A DNA stretch of 64,000 nucleotides, taken from the NCBI RefSeq assembly GCF_039542905.1, contig NZ_BAABIS010000001.1, positions 1,426,001-1,490,000 on the forward strand. The letters run 5' to 3'. The translations under genes were made by a program, and so were the position numbers. This DNA comes from Kitasatospora terrestris. Lineage in GTDB: Bacteria; Actinomycetota; Actinomycetes; Streptomycetales; Streptomycetaceae. The notes beneath the pieces were generated by a model that was not told the origin of the DNA, did no database searches, and worked only from the letters and a program-made list of their open reading frames with translations. This document shows positions 42,609 to 51,783 of this stretch, piece after piece; position 1 is the first letter of the stretch; each line of letters opens with the position of its first letter.

Positions 42609-44555
42609 TCAGCCGACCTTCGCGAGGTCGCCGCTGAAGCTGTCGACCGCCAGGTGCAGGCTGCCGTCGCCGTTGCGGGTGTACACCTGGTCGTACGGGT
42701 TGGCCACGCAACCGGTCAGGATGCTCATCGGGCGGGTCTTGAGCACCACCCGGTCGGCGGCGGACGACACCAGCTCGGCGGTCGCGTCGCAGTAGCCGGT
42801 GCCCGGCCCGGTGTTGTTGCGGATCGCCGCCACCGCCTCGCCCTTGCGGCCCTGCGTGATGGTGATCTTGAAGTCAGCCGTACCGCTGCCCAGCTGCGGG
42901 CTGCCGAGGCGGCCCTGCCAGGTGCCCAGGAACCCGGCCGGCACCGTGCTCGCGTCCGCCGCGGCGGACGGGGACGGGGATTCCGACGCGGGGGGCGAGG
43001 ACGCGGGCGCCGAGGCCGCGGTGCCCGGCGTGGTCGGCTTGCCGTTGTCGGCCGAGCCGTCGGGGCGGGTGGCCAGGTAGACCGCCCCGCCCGTGACGGA
43101 GGCCGCGACGACGGCGGCGATCACCAGACCGGCGGTCCGCGAGCGCGCGGGGCGCAGGGCCGTGGTCGCCGTCGTGCCCTCCACCGGGGGGCCGAAGGCG
43201 ACCGGCGGGCCGAAGCCCGGCAGGGGCTGCGGCACGTGCGCCGGGTACGCGGCGGGCACCGGGGGCGGCGTCGGCAGGCCACCGACCGTGGGCGCGCCGG
43301 CTGCGGCGGGGACCGCACCGACGACGGGTGTCGCGGCCACGGCCGGAATCGCAGCGGCAGCGGACGCGGATCCCGGGACACTGCTCGCGGTCGGTGCCGT
43401 GCCACCCGTCGCCGCCTGCGCCGGGACGTTGCTCGCCGTCGGCGTCGGGACGTGGGCCGGCGGCGTCGGGGCGCTGGTCACCGTCGGGGTCGGGGCGCTA
43501 CCGGCGACCGGGACGGCACTGCCCGCCGTCGTGGTTCCGGCCGTCGCGACGGCTCCGGGTGCCGGCGCAGATCCGGTACCGGGTGTCGGCGGTGGGGCGT
43601 GCTGCGGCTGCGGTGACAGGAGGGCCGGGTCACCGGCGGGCTCGGTGTCCAGGTCGAGCAGGTCCACCGCCAGGCGGGCGAGCGCGCCGGAGACCGTCGG
43701 GGGCAGCCAGTCGCGGCTGTCCAGCCGTCCGGCGGCGCCCCGGTCGTCGGCGGCCAGGAGTCCGACCAGGTCATCGGGCGAGGGCCGCTGTGCCGGGTCC
43801 TTGGCGAGGCAGGCGGCGACGGCGTCCCGCAGCTGCGGGTCGACGGCCGCCAGCGCGTCCAGGTCAGGCTGCTCGTGCACCACGCGGTAGAGCAGCACGG
43901 GCGTGCTCTGCGCCGCGCCGAAGGGTGCCGTGCCGGTGGCGGCGAAGGCGAGCACCGCGCCGAGCGAGAAGACGTCCGACGCCGGGCCGGCCGCGAGGCC
44001 GCCGGCCTGCTCGGGCGAGAGGAAGCCGGGCGAGCCGACCACGTGTCCGGTCCGGGTGAGCACGGTGGCGTCCAGCGCCCGGGCGATGCCGAAGTCGATC
44101 AGCCGGGGCCCGTCCAGGGCGAGCAGCACGTTCGACGGCTTGACGTCCCGGTGGACCAGACCCTTGCCGTGCACCGCCGCCAGCGCCTCCGCCAGGCCGG
44201 CGCCGAGCGAGCGGACCGCGGCGGCGGGCAGCGGGCCGAAGTCCCGCACGGCCGAGGTCAGCGAGGGTCCGGCGACGTAGCCGGTGGCCACCCAGGGGCG
44301 TTCGCTCTCGGTGTCGGCGTCCAGCACCGGCGCCGTCCACCGGCCGCCGACCCGGCGGGCCGCCGCGACCTCCTGCCGGAAGCGCACCCGGAACTCCGGG
44401 TCGGCCGCGAAGTGCGCGTGCACCGTCTTCACCGCGACCGTGCGGCCACCGGCGGTCCGGCCCAGGTACACCTGGCCCATGCCGCCGGCGCCGAGCCTGC
44501 GCAGCAGCCGGTACTCGCCGATCTGCCGGGGATCCCCGGCCCCCAGTGCCTCCAC
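42609..44555 (-). CDS. Hanks-type Ser/Thr protein kinase with extracellular sensor
   Basis: A 648-residue transmembrane kinase. Residues about 12-275 are the kinase domain: glycine loop LLRRLGAGGMGQVYLG, Lys in VAVKTVHAHF, catalytic loop GLVHRDVKPSNVLLA, DFG in LIDFGIARALD and SPEQ in place of APE. A Pro/Ala/Thr/Val-rich linker of about 180 residues follows. One transmembrane helix is near 475 (AGLVIAAVVAASVTGGAVYL), then an external domain of about 110 residues with two Cys (GYCDATAEL and LTGCVANP). There are no PASTA repeats, so it does not sense peptidoglycan in that way. The GTG at 44555 is close to the conserved start IGEYRLL. Confidence 0.93.
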   Translation of the reverse strand: MEALGAGDPRQIGEYRLLRRLGAGGMGQVYLGRTAGGRTVAVKTVHAHFAADPEFRVRFRQEVAAARRVGGRWTAPVLDADTESERPWVATGYVAGPSLTSAVRDFGPLPAAAVRSLGAGLAEALAAVHGKGLVHRDVKPSNVLLALDGPRLIDFGIARALDATVLTRTGHVVGSPGFLSPEQAGGLAAGPASDVFSLGAVLAFAATGTAPFGAAQSTPVLLYRVVHEQPDLDALAAVDPQLRDAVAACLAKDPAQRPSPDDLVGLLAADDRGAAGRLDSRDWLPPTVSGALARLAVDLLDLDTEPAGDPALLSPQPQHAPPPTPGTGSAPAPGAVATAGTTTAGSAVPVAGSAPTPTVTSAPTPPAHVPTPTASNVPAQAATGGTAPTASSVPGSASAAAAIPAVAATPVVGAVPAAAGAPTVGGLPTPPPVPAAYPAHVPQPLPGFGPPVAFGPPVEGTTATTALRPARSRTAGLVIAAVVAASVTGGAVYLATRPDGSADNGKPTTPGTAASAPASSPPASESPSPSAAADASTVPAGFLGTWQGRLGSPQLGSGTADFKITITQGRKGEAVAAIRNNTGPGTGYCDATAELVSSAADRVVLKTRPMSILTGCVANPYDQVYTRNGDGSLHLAVDSFSGDLAKVG

Positions 44556-44655
44556 GACACCCCCCTCTCGCTGCCGTCCGCCGCCCCCGCGCCGCCGGGA
44601 CGGCCGACAACTCCCGTCAGCATAGGGGCTGCTCCGGACACGGGGTGCGGCGGCG

Positions 44656-45276
44656 TCAGCGCAGGCCGCGGGTGCGCTCCACCACCTCGTCGGGGGCCTT
44701 GGCGAGCGAGCCGGTGTCGAACGGCGGCTGCGGGTCGTACTCGGTGTACAGCTGGATCGCCTGCGCGGTGACGTCGTCGGAGAGCAGCGCCGCCAACTGC
44801 ACGGCCATGTCGATGCCGGAGGACACCCCGGCCGAGGTGATCACCCGGTCGTTCCGGATCACCCGCTCGGCGGTGTACACCGCGCCGAAGGACTCGAGTT
44901 CGGGCGCCGCCGCGTAGTGGGTGGTGGCGTGCAGCCCGTCGAGCAGCCCCGCGGCGCCGAGCACCACCCCGCCCGTGCAGACCGAGGTGGTGAACCGGGT
45001 GGTGGCGTGGATCCGGCGCACCCAGGCGAGGAAATCGGGGTCCTCCACCATCGTCCGATGGCTGCCGCCGCCCGGCACCAGCAGCACGTCGCAGCGCTCG
45101 ACCTCCGAATAGCGGGTCGGCACGTGCACCGGCATGTTGCCGAACACGTCCTTCACCAGGCCGGGTTGATCGGTGACGAAGCGCACGGTCGCTCCCGGGA
45201 CGTACCCGAGGATCTCGTACGGCCCGATCGCGTCGAGCGGCTCGAAGTTGTCGAAGAGCGGGATCACGATGTCCAT
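44656..45276 (-). CDS. DJ-1/PfpI-family protein (isonitrile hydratase-like)
   Basis: A 206-residue cytoplasmic protein of the DJ-1/PfpI superfamily. The nucleophile Cys is kept in TTSVCTGGVVLGAAGLLDG, followed by the HATTHY strand. The acidic partner sits in LFDNFEPLDAIGPYEILG near the N-terminus. This arrangement is closest to isonitrile hydratase-like and GlxA N-domain-like members; it has no AraC domain. The ATG at 45276 is chosen because a -10 box (TAGGCT) ends 7 nt upstream, suggesting a leaderless transcript. The reaction is unproven, and the gene has no operon partner. Confidence 0.85.
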   Translation of the reverse strand: MDIVIPLFDNFEPLDAIGPYEILGYVPGATVRFVTDQPGLVKDVFGNMPVHVPTRYSEVERCDVLLVPGGGSHRTMVEDPDFLAWVRRIHATTRFTTSVCTGGVVLGAAGLLDGLHATTHYAAAPELESFGAVYTAERVIRNDRVITSAGVSSGIDMAVQLAALLSDDVTAQAIQLYTEYDPQPPFDTGSLAKAPDEVVERTRGLR

Positions 45277-45283
45277 GCGCCGC

Positions 45284-45289
45284 AGCCTA
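45284..45289 (-). promoter_or_regulatory. -10 box for a probable leaderless transcript
   Basis: On the minus strand TAGGCT is followed by 7 nt and the ATG at 45276. There is no ribosome-binding site between them. Confidence 0.5.
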
Positions 45290-45459
45290 ACCACAGTTGG
45301 TCCAGACCTCTGCGCGGCGCGGCGCCGGCCTCGTCCCTCGGGCCGATCCCGCTCCTCCGGGAGGGTGACCCCGCCCGGGACTCGGGACGGATGCCCGCCC
45401 GCCCGGCCCGCTGCGACGTTGGTCGGGTCCGAACACGTCCCTCGACTGGAGCCGACGCC

Positions 45460-46026
45460 ATGTCAACTTCCGCCCTGATCACCCGATTCCATGGCCGACC
45501 GGCCGCAGGCGTACCCCGCTGGGCACGGTGGGCGGCGTACGCGACGCCGCTCGTCGTGCTGCCCTCCGGCCTGTGGCGCGTCCTCTCCGTCGACCTGCGG
45601 CTGCCGCTGATGCACGCGCCCACCGACGGTCATCCGCCGCCGCCCTGGTTCGGTGCCGAGTGGTGGTACGTGATCGCGCTGAGCGTGGTCGCCGAGGGGC
45701 TGGCGTTCCTGGCGATCGGCCTGGTCAGCGAGTGGGGCGAGGTGTGGCCGCGGTGGATCCCCGGCCTCGGCGGCCGCCCGGTCCCGGTCCTCGCGGCGGC
45801 CCTCCCGGCCGGGCTCGGTGCCGCGTTCAACACGCTGCTGTGGCCGTACTCGATGGCGATGATCAGCACCGGCCACCGGATCACCGGCGAGTCGGACCCC
45901 GGCCCCTACCTGGACGGCTGGCAGTCCGCCGTCTTCTACGCCGCGTACTGGCCGCTCGCCGCCTGGGGTCCGCTGCTGGGACTGCTCACCGTGCACTATT
46001 TCCGCCGCCGGCGGGGGCGCCCGTAA
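45460..46026 (+). CDS. Four-helix membrane protein, unknown
   Basis: A 188-residue integral membrane protein. Hydrophobic helices lie at about 25-45 (AAYATPLVVLPSGLWRVL), 70-92 (YVIALSVVAEGLAFLAIGLV), 110-135 and 160-180 (FYAAYWPLAAWGPLLGLLTV). The external loop between the first two is Pro/His-rich. No family with a known role was recognised. The start ATG at 45460 is preceded by CTGGAGCC. It ends just before a hairpin at 46037, which separates it from the rifampicin monooxygenase promoter region. Confidence 0.75.
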   Translation: MSTSALITRFHGRPAAGVPRWARWAAYATPLVVLPSGLWRVLSVDLRLPLMHAPTDGHPPPPWFGAEWWYVIALSVVAEGLAFLAIGLVSEWGEVWPRWIPGLGGRPVPVLAAALPAGLGAAFNTLLWPYSMAMISTGHRITGESDPGPYLDGWQSAVFYAAYWPLAAWGPLLGLLTVHYFRRRRGRP

Positions 46027-46036
46027 AAACAACAGC

Positions 46037-47632
<1,596 letters not shown>

Positions 47633-47639
47633 CCGCAAC

Positions 47640-47975
47640 CGGCCGGTCGGGGCAGCCGCAGGGCCGGGCGGGGGGGGTGAGTTGTCGATGCCGAAGTACC
47701 GGCCGAGGTAGTCGATGATCTCGACGGCGTGCGGGGGAGTTCGGGCAGTTCGGCGGCGAGTGCCTGCCGGGTGGCGGCGGGACGGGCGGGAGCACCCGGC
47801 TGACGTAGGTGACCCGGTGCAGGTCCCGCCAGCACGGGGCTTGGCGGAGCTCTGCCGGGCCTGTCGCGGCGCAGCGGCGTCGAGGGCGCCGCTGCGCCGC
47901 AGCCAGATCGGATCAACGACCTTGCAATAGGATTCGACAAGGCCGACTACCGCGAGCGACATGCAGTCGAGTGGG
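47640..47975 (-). pseudogene. Decayed coding remnant, family unknown
   Basis: On the minus strand, protein-like pieces lie in different frames in order. The first is MSLAVVGLVESYCKVVDPIW from about 47961, then CWRDLHRVTYVSRVLP, TRQALAAELPELP and HAVEIIDYLGRYFGIDN near 47690. No single frame spans them, implying several indels. The pieces look like one former gene, but the family was not recognised. The stretch 47633-48087 has no intact gene. Confidence 0.4.
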
Positions 47976-48087
47976 GGGATCCACCGCCTCAAGCGTCACC
48001 GGGCGGCAGCCACGAGGCACGACGAGCAGGCTGTCCGCTACGAGGCCACAGTCCCCCGTCGCCGTCATCAACGAGTGGCTGTGATCG

Positions 48088-48651
48088 CTACAACGATCCG
48101 CGATTCTCCGGGCCGGCGTGCGACCCTCCGATCCAGAAGGTCAGCGCCTTCCGCCCACCTCCCAGCGACCGCCGCATCGCATTGACCAGTCGTACCTGTG
48201 CCTGAGCCACTTCGGCGCCGGCCTCCCGGAACTCCGCTTCACCGAGTGGCGTACGGACCGTATCGACTTCTCGCGCGACGCGATCCAAGAAGCGATCGAC
48301 CGACTGGCCGAAGCTGCTGACCTCTCCCGCGACCTCCGCGGGAGCGATCAGGCTGACCTTGGTCAGAACGGCGCTCCACTCGGCCCAGTCGTAGTCCCAG
48401 CCGCGACGGTCGGCGTGCGCGCGCTTGATCACCATCGTGAACTTGGCGTAGTGGCGGAGGAGTTCTTGGTATGCAGCCAGCTGCTGATCGCGCGACCACT
48501 GGTGGTCCTGGCCCCGTCTGGTGACGATCCCGCCCACCAGTACTCCCACGGTTGCCGAGGCCGCTCCGGTAACGGTCGTGATCAGCGCTTCCAGCAAAGC
48601 CGCCCCAGCCCCCGTGCCCAACGCCTGCCGTTCGATCCGTGATCGGAACAC
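48088..48651 (-). CDS. Hypothetical membrane-anchored protein
   Basis: A 187-residue protein with one N-terminal hydrophobic helix (ALLEALITTVTGAASATVGV, then LVGGIVTRR). A long helical domain follows: DQQLAAYQELLRHYAKFTMV, with a Trp-rich turn (RRGWDYDWAEWSAVL) and a helix around SFGQSVDRFLDRVAREVD. This resembles small actinobacterial proteins anchored by one helix with a cytoplasmic four-helix bundle. The base composition is less GC-rich than the neighbours, and gene debris lies on both sides. It therefore probably belongs to the same acquired patch. No function can be assigned. Confidence 0.7.
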   Translation of the reverse strand: MFRSRIERQALGTGAGAALLEALITTVTGAASATVGVLVGGIVTRRGQDHQWSRDQQLAAYQELLRHYAKFTMVIKRAHADRRGWDYDWAEWSAVLTKVSLIAPAEVAGEVSSFGQSVDRFLDRVAREVDTVRTPLGEAEFREAGAEVAQAQVRLVNAMRRSLGGGRKALTFWIGGSHAGPENRGSL

Positions 48652-48909
48652 AGCACTGGTGCCTGTCGGCGTGTCAGACCATGCATGGCCTCATGGCGGA
48701 CGATGACATCGATGGCTGGCGACGCTTCTGAAGCACGCCCTGGCCGCCCTGCTTTCGCGATGGTATTCGGGCCCTGGGCGATCGGAACGAGCACGGGGTG
48801 GGGCACGCAGCAGTCCTCACGGCGACCGGGTCTACGCCCCGGCCTGCTACCACGAGTCACCTGTCAACCTGTGCAGCTTCTCACCGCCCGCGCCCTGGCC
48901 GGGGCCGGC

Positions 48910-49342
48910 CGACCCGCTGCCGGAGGTATTCCATCTGGCGGGAGGCGACCGGCTGGCAGAAGTGGCGTGGACGCCATCCCACTGACGCGATCGTCACCGG
49001 CATCACCACCACCGCCAGCCCGAACCAGCAGGCTGCGGCCCTCGCCCAGCCCGACCAGGGCGGCCGGCGGCGCGGTCGGCGTCAGCCTCCCCTCACCCCC
49101 GCGCTGCGCGCCGAACTCGACCCGCCGCTTCGCCCTGCCGGCCACGCCCCCGCCGAGCTCCCCAGCACCGTCGGGGCCTGCCCGGCAGTACACCCGTTGC
49201 GCGCCTGCCCGTCGAGCCGGACGTCGTTGTCGAGATCCTCCTCGACCAGACCCGCCCCGAATTCGGCCGGTACCGTCATCAACCCAAGATCGCTCGCAGA
49301 GGGGACCTCACCCCCAGCCAACTCAGGCCCGCCCCGACGTAG
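48910..49342 (+). pseudogene. Decayed ATP-dependent DNA ligase, C-terminal part
   Basis: Ordered pieces of an actinobacterial ATP-dependent DNA ligase occur in two or more frames. The adenylation-domain end is WREATGWQKWRGRHPTDAIV. The OB-domain start is TPALRAELDPPLRPAG with PAELPS. The OB-domain end is VEPDVVVEILLDQTRPEFGR, then YRHQPKIARRGDLTPSQL before a TAG at 49340. At least two frameshifts are needed, and the N-terminal catalytic Lys region is gone. The order and spacing match LigB/LigC-type enzymes. The rest of 48652-49426 shows no gene. Confidence 0.6.
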
Positions 49343-49389
49343 CGCTGAACCGAGGCCGTGAAGGGCCGTGCCGATCAATCCCGATTGCG

Positions 49390-49420
49390 GTACACCACTC
49401 GTACACCAGCGGTGTACGAT
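49390..49420 (+). promoter_or_regulatory. Operator and leaderless promoter of the toxin-antitoxin pair
   Basis: A perfect inverted repeat, GTACACC (49401-49407) and GGTGTAC (49411-49417) around AGC, is preceded by a third half-site GTACACC at 49390-49396. It overlaps a -10 box TACGAT (49415-49420) lying 6 nt before the antitoxin ATG. This is the layout of autorepression by a ribbon-helix-helix antitoxin. Confidence 0.65.
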
Positions 49421-49426
49421 GCCGGT

Positions 49427-49717
49427 ATGGCTGATGCGACGATCAAGGTTTCCCCTGATACACGTGACCGGCTGGCCGCCCTCGCGGCGGCCCGCGGCAC
49501 CACGATCGGCGCCCAGGTGGCCCTGCTGGTGGAGCAGCAGCCCACCCAGGAGCAGATCGCCGAGCGCGTCGCCGAGGGCCGACGGCTGCTCCGGGAGCAC
49601 TTCGGGATGACGCTCACGGACTCGGAGCTCGACCGGGGCCCGGACCTGCTGCAGCGCATCTACGACGTCGCCGCGGCCGACACCCGCGCCAAGCTCGCCC
49701 CGCGGCGCAGCGCGTGA
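49427..49717 (+). CDS. Ribbon-helix-helix antitoxin (VapB-like)
   Basis: A 96-residue antitoxin. The N-terminus has the beta-strand and helix-turn-helix of ribbon-helix-helix DNA-binding proteins: MADATIKVSPDTRDRLAALA, followed by ARGTTIGAQVALLVEQ. The C-terminal half (about 40-96) is charged and probably wraps the toxin. The start ATG lies 6 nt after a -10 box and directly after an inverted repeat, so the protein likely represses its own leaderless promoter. Its stop overlaps the GTG of the PIN-domain gene (GTGA), as usual for such pairs. Confidence 0.85.
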   Translation: MADATIKVSPDTRDRLAALAAARGTTIGAQVALLVEQQPTQEQIAERVAEGRRLLREHFGMTLTDSELDRGPDLLQRIYDVAAADTRAKLAPRRSA

Positions 49718-50106
49718 TCATTCTGGATTCGAGCGCCCTGGCGGCGCTGGCGGCCGGCCATGAGCGCCTGCACCGGATCGTGGACGCCGCGCTGCACAGC
49801 CCGTTCCAGCACCTGCTGGTGCCGGTGCTGTGCATGGTCGAGGCGGAGATCAAGGACGAGGGGGCCGCGAACGCGGTCCTGGCGCTGCCCTCGCTGGAGT
49901 TCGAGGCGTTGGACGCGAGTACGGCGGTGCTGGTGGCGACCATGGTCCGCGACGGCTACGGCGGCCCGGACCTGGCGCACGCCATCGCCGCGAGCCTGCC
50001 GACCCCGGCGCGCCCGATGCAGCACCTGGTCCTGACGGCCCGCCAGGAGCTGTACCCGCCGGGGATCGTCACCGTCGACATCGACGACCCCCGTCTGGAG
50101 GCGTAG
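49714..50106 (+). CDS. PIN-domain toxin (VapC-like ribonuclease)
   Basis: A 130-residue PIN-domain protein. The first metal-binding Asp is in MIILDSSALAALAAG. The conserved Glu is in LVPVLCMVEAEIKDEG, and the next acidic residue is in YGGPDLAHAIAAS. The third acidic position toward the C-terminus (ELYPPGIVTVDIDDP) is less canonical. VapC toxins cleave tRNA or rRNA with Mg2+. It overlaps the antitoxin gene by 4 bases, consistent with coupled translation. It appears intact although surrounded by decayed genes, as expected for an addiction module. Confidence 0.8.
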   Translation: MIILDSSALAALAAGHERLHRIVDAALHSPFQHLLVPVLCMVEAEIKDEGAANAVLALPSLEFEALDASTAVLVATMVRDGYGGPDLAHAIAASLPTPARPMQHLVLTARQELYPPGIVTVDIDDPRLEA

Positions 50107-50735
50107 GTGCCACTGCCGGAAGGCTCGGGAAGGCGGCTTCCCGTCGGCGACGGTGCGCGCATCCTCGCCGAGGAGATCCTGCCCGCCGCGCTGGGCCGGG
50201 CGGTGCCGCAGGAGCGACCGGTGGTGGTGTTCATGGCCGGGTAGGCCGGCAGCGGCAAGACGGTCGTCGCGGACCTGGTGCACGCGGCGCTCCCCCACCG
50301 GGCGGCGCGGTGCGGGTGGACCGCGACGCGTACAAGGCCGTCCACCCCTCCTGTCCGCGGTTCCTCGCCGAGGACGTGCGCACCGCCGGGGCCCGGGTGC
50401 GCACCGAGACCTACGGTGGTAGGCCCGCTGGAGGAGCGGCTGCGGCGAGACCGGCTCACCCGAGTCACCGGTCAGCCCGTTGCGTTCCTCACCCGCCGTG
50501 CCCCGGCCCGGACTGTTGAACTCGCTGCCCGAGGCGGGAGACGGCCGACTCCGCACGGCGGCGCGGGCGCGGCCGAGGCGTACCGGGAATTCGCGGCGGA
50601 GTACTACGCGATGGAGCCGGACCCGGCGGCGATCCGGCCCGTGTACAGCTGGCAGCCGTTGACGCAGAAGGTGGTCGCCGCCCTCAATCCGGACGTCCGG
50701 CTCGCGGACCGGGCGGCCGACATCGCCGAGATCGG
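50107..50735 (+). pseudogene. Decayed zeta-toxin-like gene and unidentified remnant
   Basis: From a GTG at 50107, one base after the PIN stop codon, the frame reads LPVGDGARILAEEILPAALG and then PVVVFMAG, a TAG at 50242-50244, and AGSGKTVVADLVHAAL. This is the P-loop of a zeta-toxin family kinase with one codon turned into a stop (probably Gln). After about 50300 the match continues in another frame: VDRDAYKAVHPSCPRFLAED, then VRTAGARVRTETYGG. At 50560-50740 another frame holds YREFAAEYYAMEPDPAAIRP and VYSWQPLTQKVVAALNPDVR, of unknown origin. The gene cannot make a full protein. Confidence 0.65.
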
Positions 50736-51644
50736 CTATCTGGTGCGATCCGGTCCCGGCCGGTCGAGGAGGGCGAGTTCCTCCTCGGTCAGGCGGAGCG
50801 CGCCGGCGGCGATGTTCTCGGCGAGGTGGGCCGGGCTGGTGGTGCCCGGGATGGCGAGGACGTGCGGCCCGCGGTGCAGGGTCCAGGCGAGCCGGACCTG
50901 AGCCGGGGACGCCCCGTGCGCGCGGGCGACTGCGAGGACGCGGGCGTCCTGCTCGCCGGCCACGGCGCCCTCGCGGCGCAGGCCCGAGACCGCGAAGAAC
51001 GGGACGAACGCGATGCCCCACTCCCCGCACAGGTCCACCAGGCCGAGGTCGTCCGCGTTGCGCCAGTCCAGGCCGTACGAGTTCTGCACGCACACCACAG
51101 GCGCGATCGTCCGGGCCTCCTCGACGTGCTCCGGGCGAACGTTGGACAGGCCCAGGTGCCGGATCAGCCCGGCCTCGCGCAGGTCGGCGAGCGCGCCGAA
51201 GTGCTCGGCGACCGACTCCACGCCGGGGCCGTTGCGACGCAGGTTCACCACGTCCAGGTGGTCGCGGCCGAGCTGGCGCAGGTTCTCCTCGACCTGCCCG
51301 CGCAACTGGTCGGGGCGGCCCATGGCGTGCCACGCACCGGACGGGTCCCGCCACGGGCCGACCTTCGTCACGACGGCGACCTCGCCCGTCCAGGCGGTGA
51401 GCGCCCGGTTGATCAGCTCGTTCGCGGAGCGCAGCGGCGAGAAGTAGAACGACGCCGTGTCGACGTGGTCGACGCCCTGCTCGAACGCGCCGAGCAGCAG
51501 CCGCACCGCCGCGTCCCGGCCGATCGGCGTGCCGTCCGAGTTCCCCATCATCCCGTTGCCGGTCAGCCGCATCGCCCCGTACCCGACCCGGTTCACCTCC
51601 AGGTCGCCGAGCTTCCACGTCCCCGCACCGCCTGCTGTACGCAC
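50736..51644 (-). CDS. Aldo/keto reductase with Arg at the catalytic His position
   Basis: A 302-residue aldo/keto reductase. Asp and Tyr of the tetrad are in DHVDTASFYFSPLRSANE, and Lys is in VAVVTKVGPWRDPSG. At the strand where most members have His, this one reads LDVVNLRRNGPGVES, so the position is Arg. That variant is common in a bacterial subgroup related to pyridoxal reductases. The cofactor loop is VLAIPGTTSPAHLAENIAAG. The start at 51644 is followed by the usual first strand. It is unrelated in strand and motif to the decayed genes next to it. The substrate is unknown. Confidence 0.88.
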   Translation of the reverse strand: MRTAGGAGTWKLGDLEVNRVGYGAMRLTGNGMMGNSDGTPIGRDAAVRLLLGAFEQGVDHVDTASFYFSPLRSANELINRALTAWTGEVAVVTKVGPWRDPSGAWHAMGRPDQLRGQVEENLRQLGRDHLDVVNLRRNGPGVESVAEHFGALADLREAGLIRHLGLSNVRPEHVEEARTIAPVVCVQNSYGLDWRNADDLGLVDLCGEWGIAFVPFFAVSGLRREGAVAGEQDARVLAVARAHGASPAQVRLAWTLHRGPHVLAIPGTTSPAHLAENIAAGALRLTEEELALLDRPGPDRTR

Positions 51645-51783
51645 CGCACTCCTCTGATCTGCCGATCGCTCAGGTGATGGAGCATGAGGCAGTCGAGCAG
51701 CGCTCCACCAGCTCTTCGGGCGGAGCTAAAGATCACATCCGGATCGGGAACGAACCGTCACCGTTCACCCGTTGGACGAGGTG

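Noticed and set aside
47640..47975. Transposase remnant next to rox
   Set aside because: No DDE or Tyr recombinase motif and no terminal inverted repeats were seen. It is reported as an unknown remnant only.
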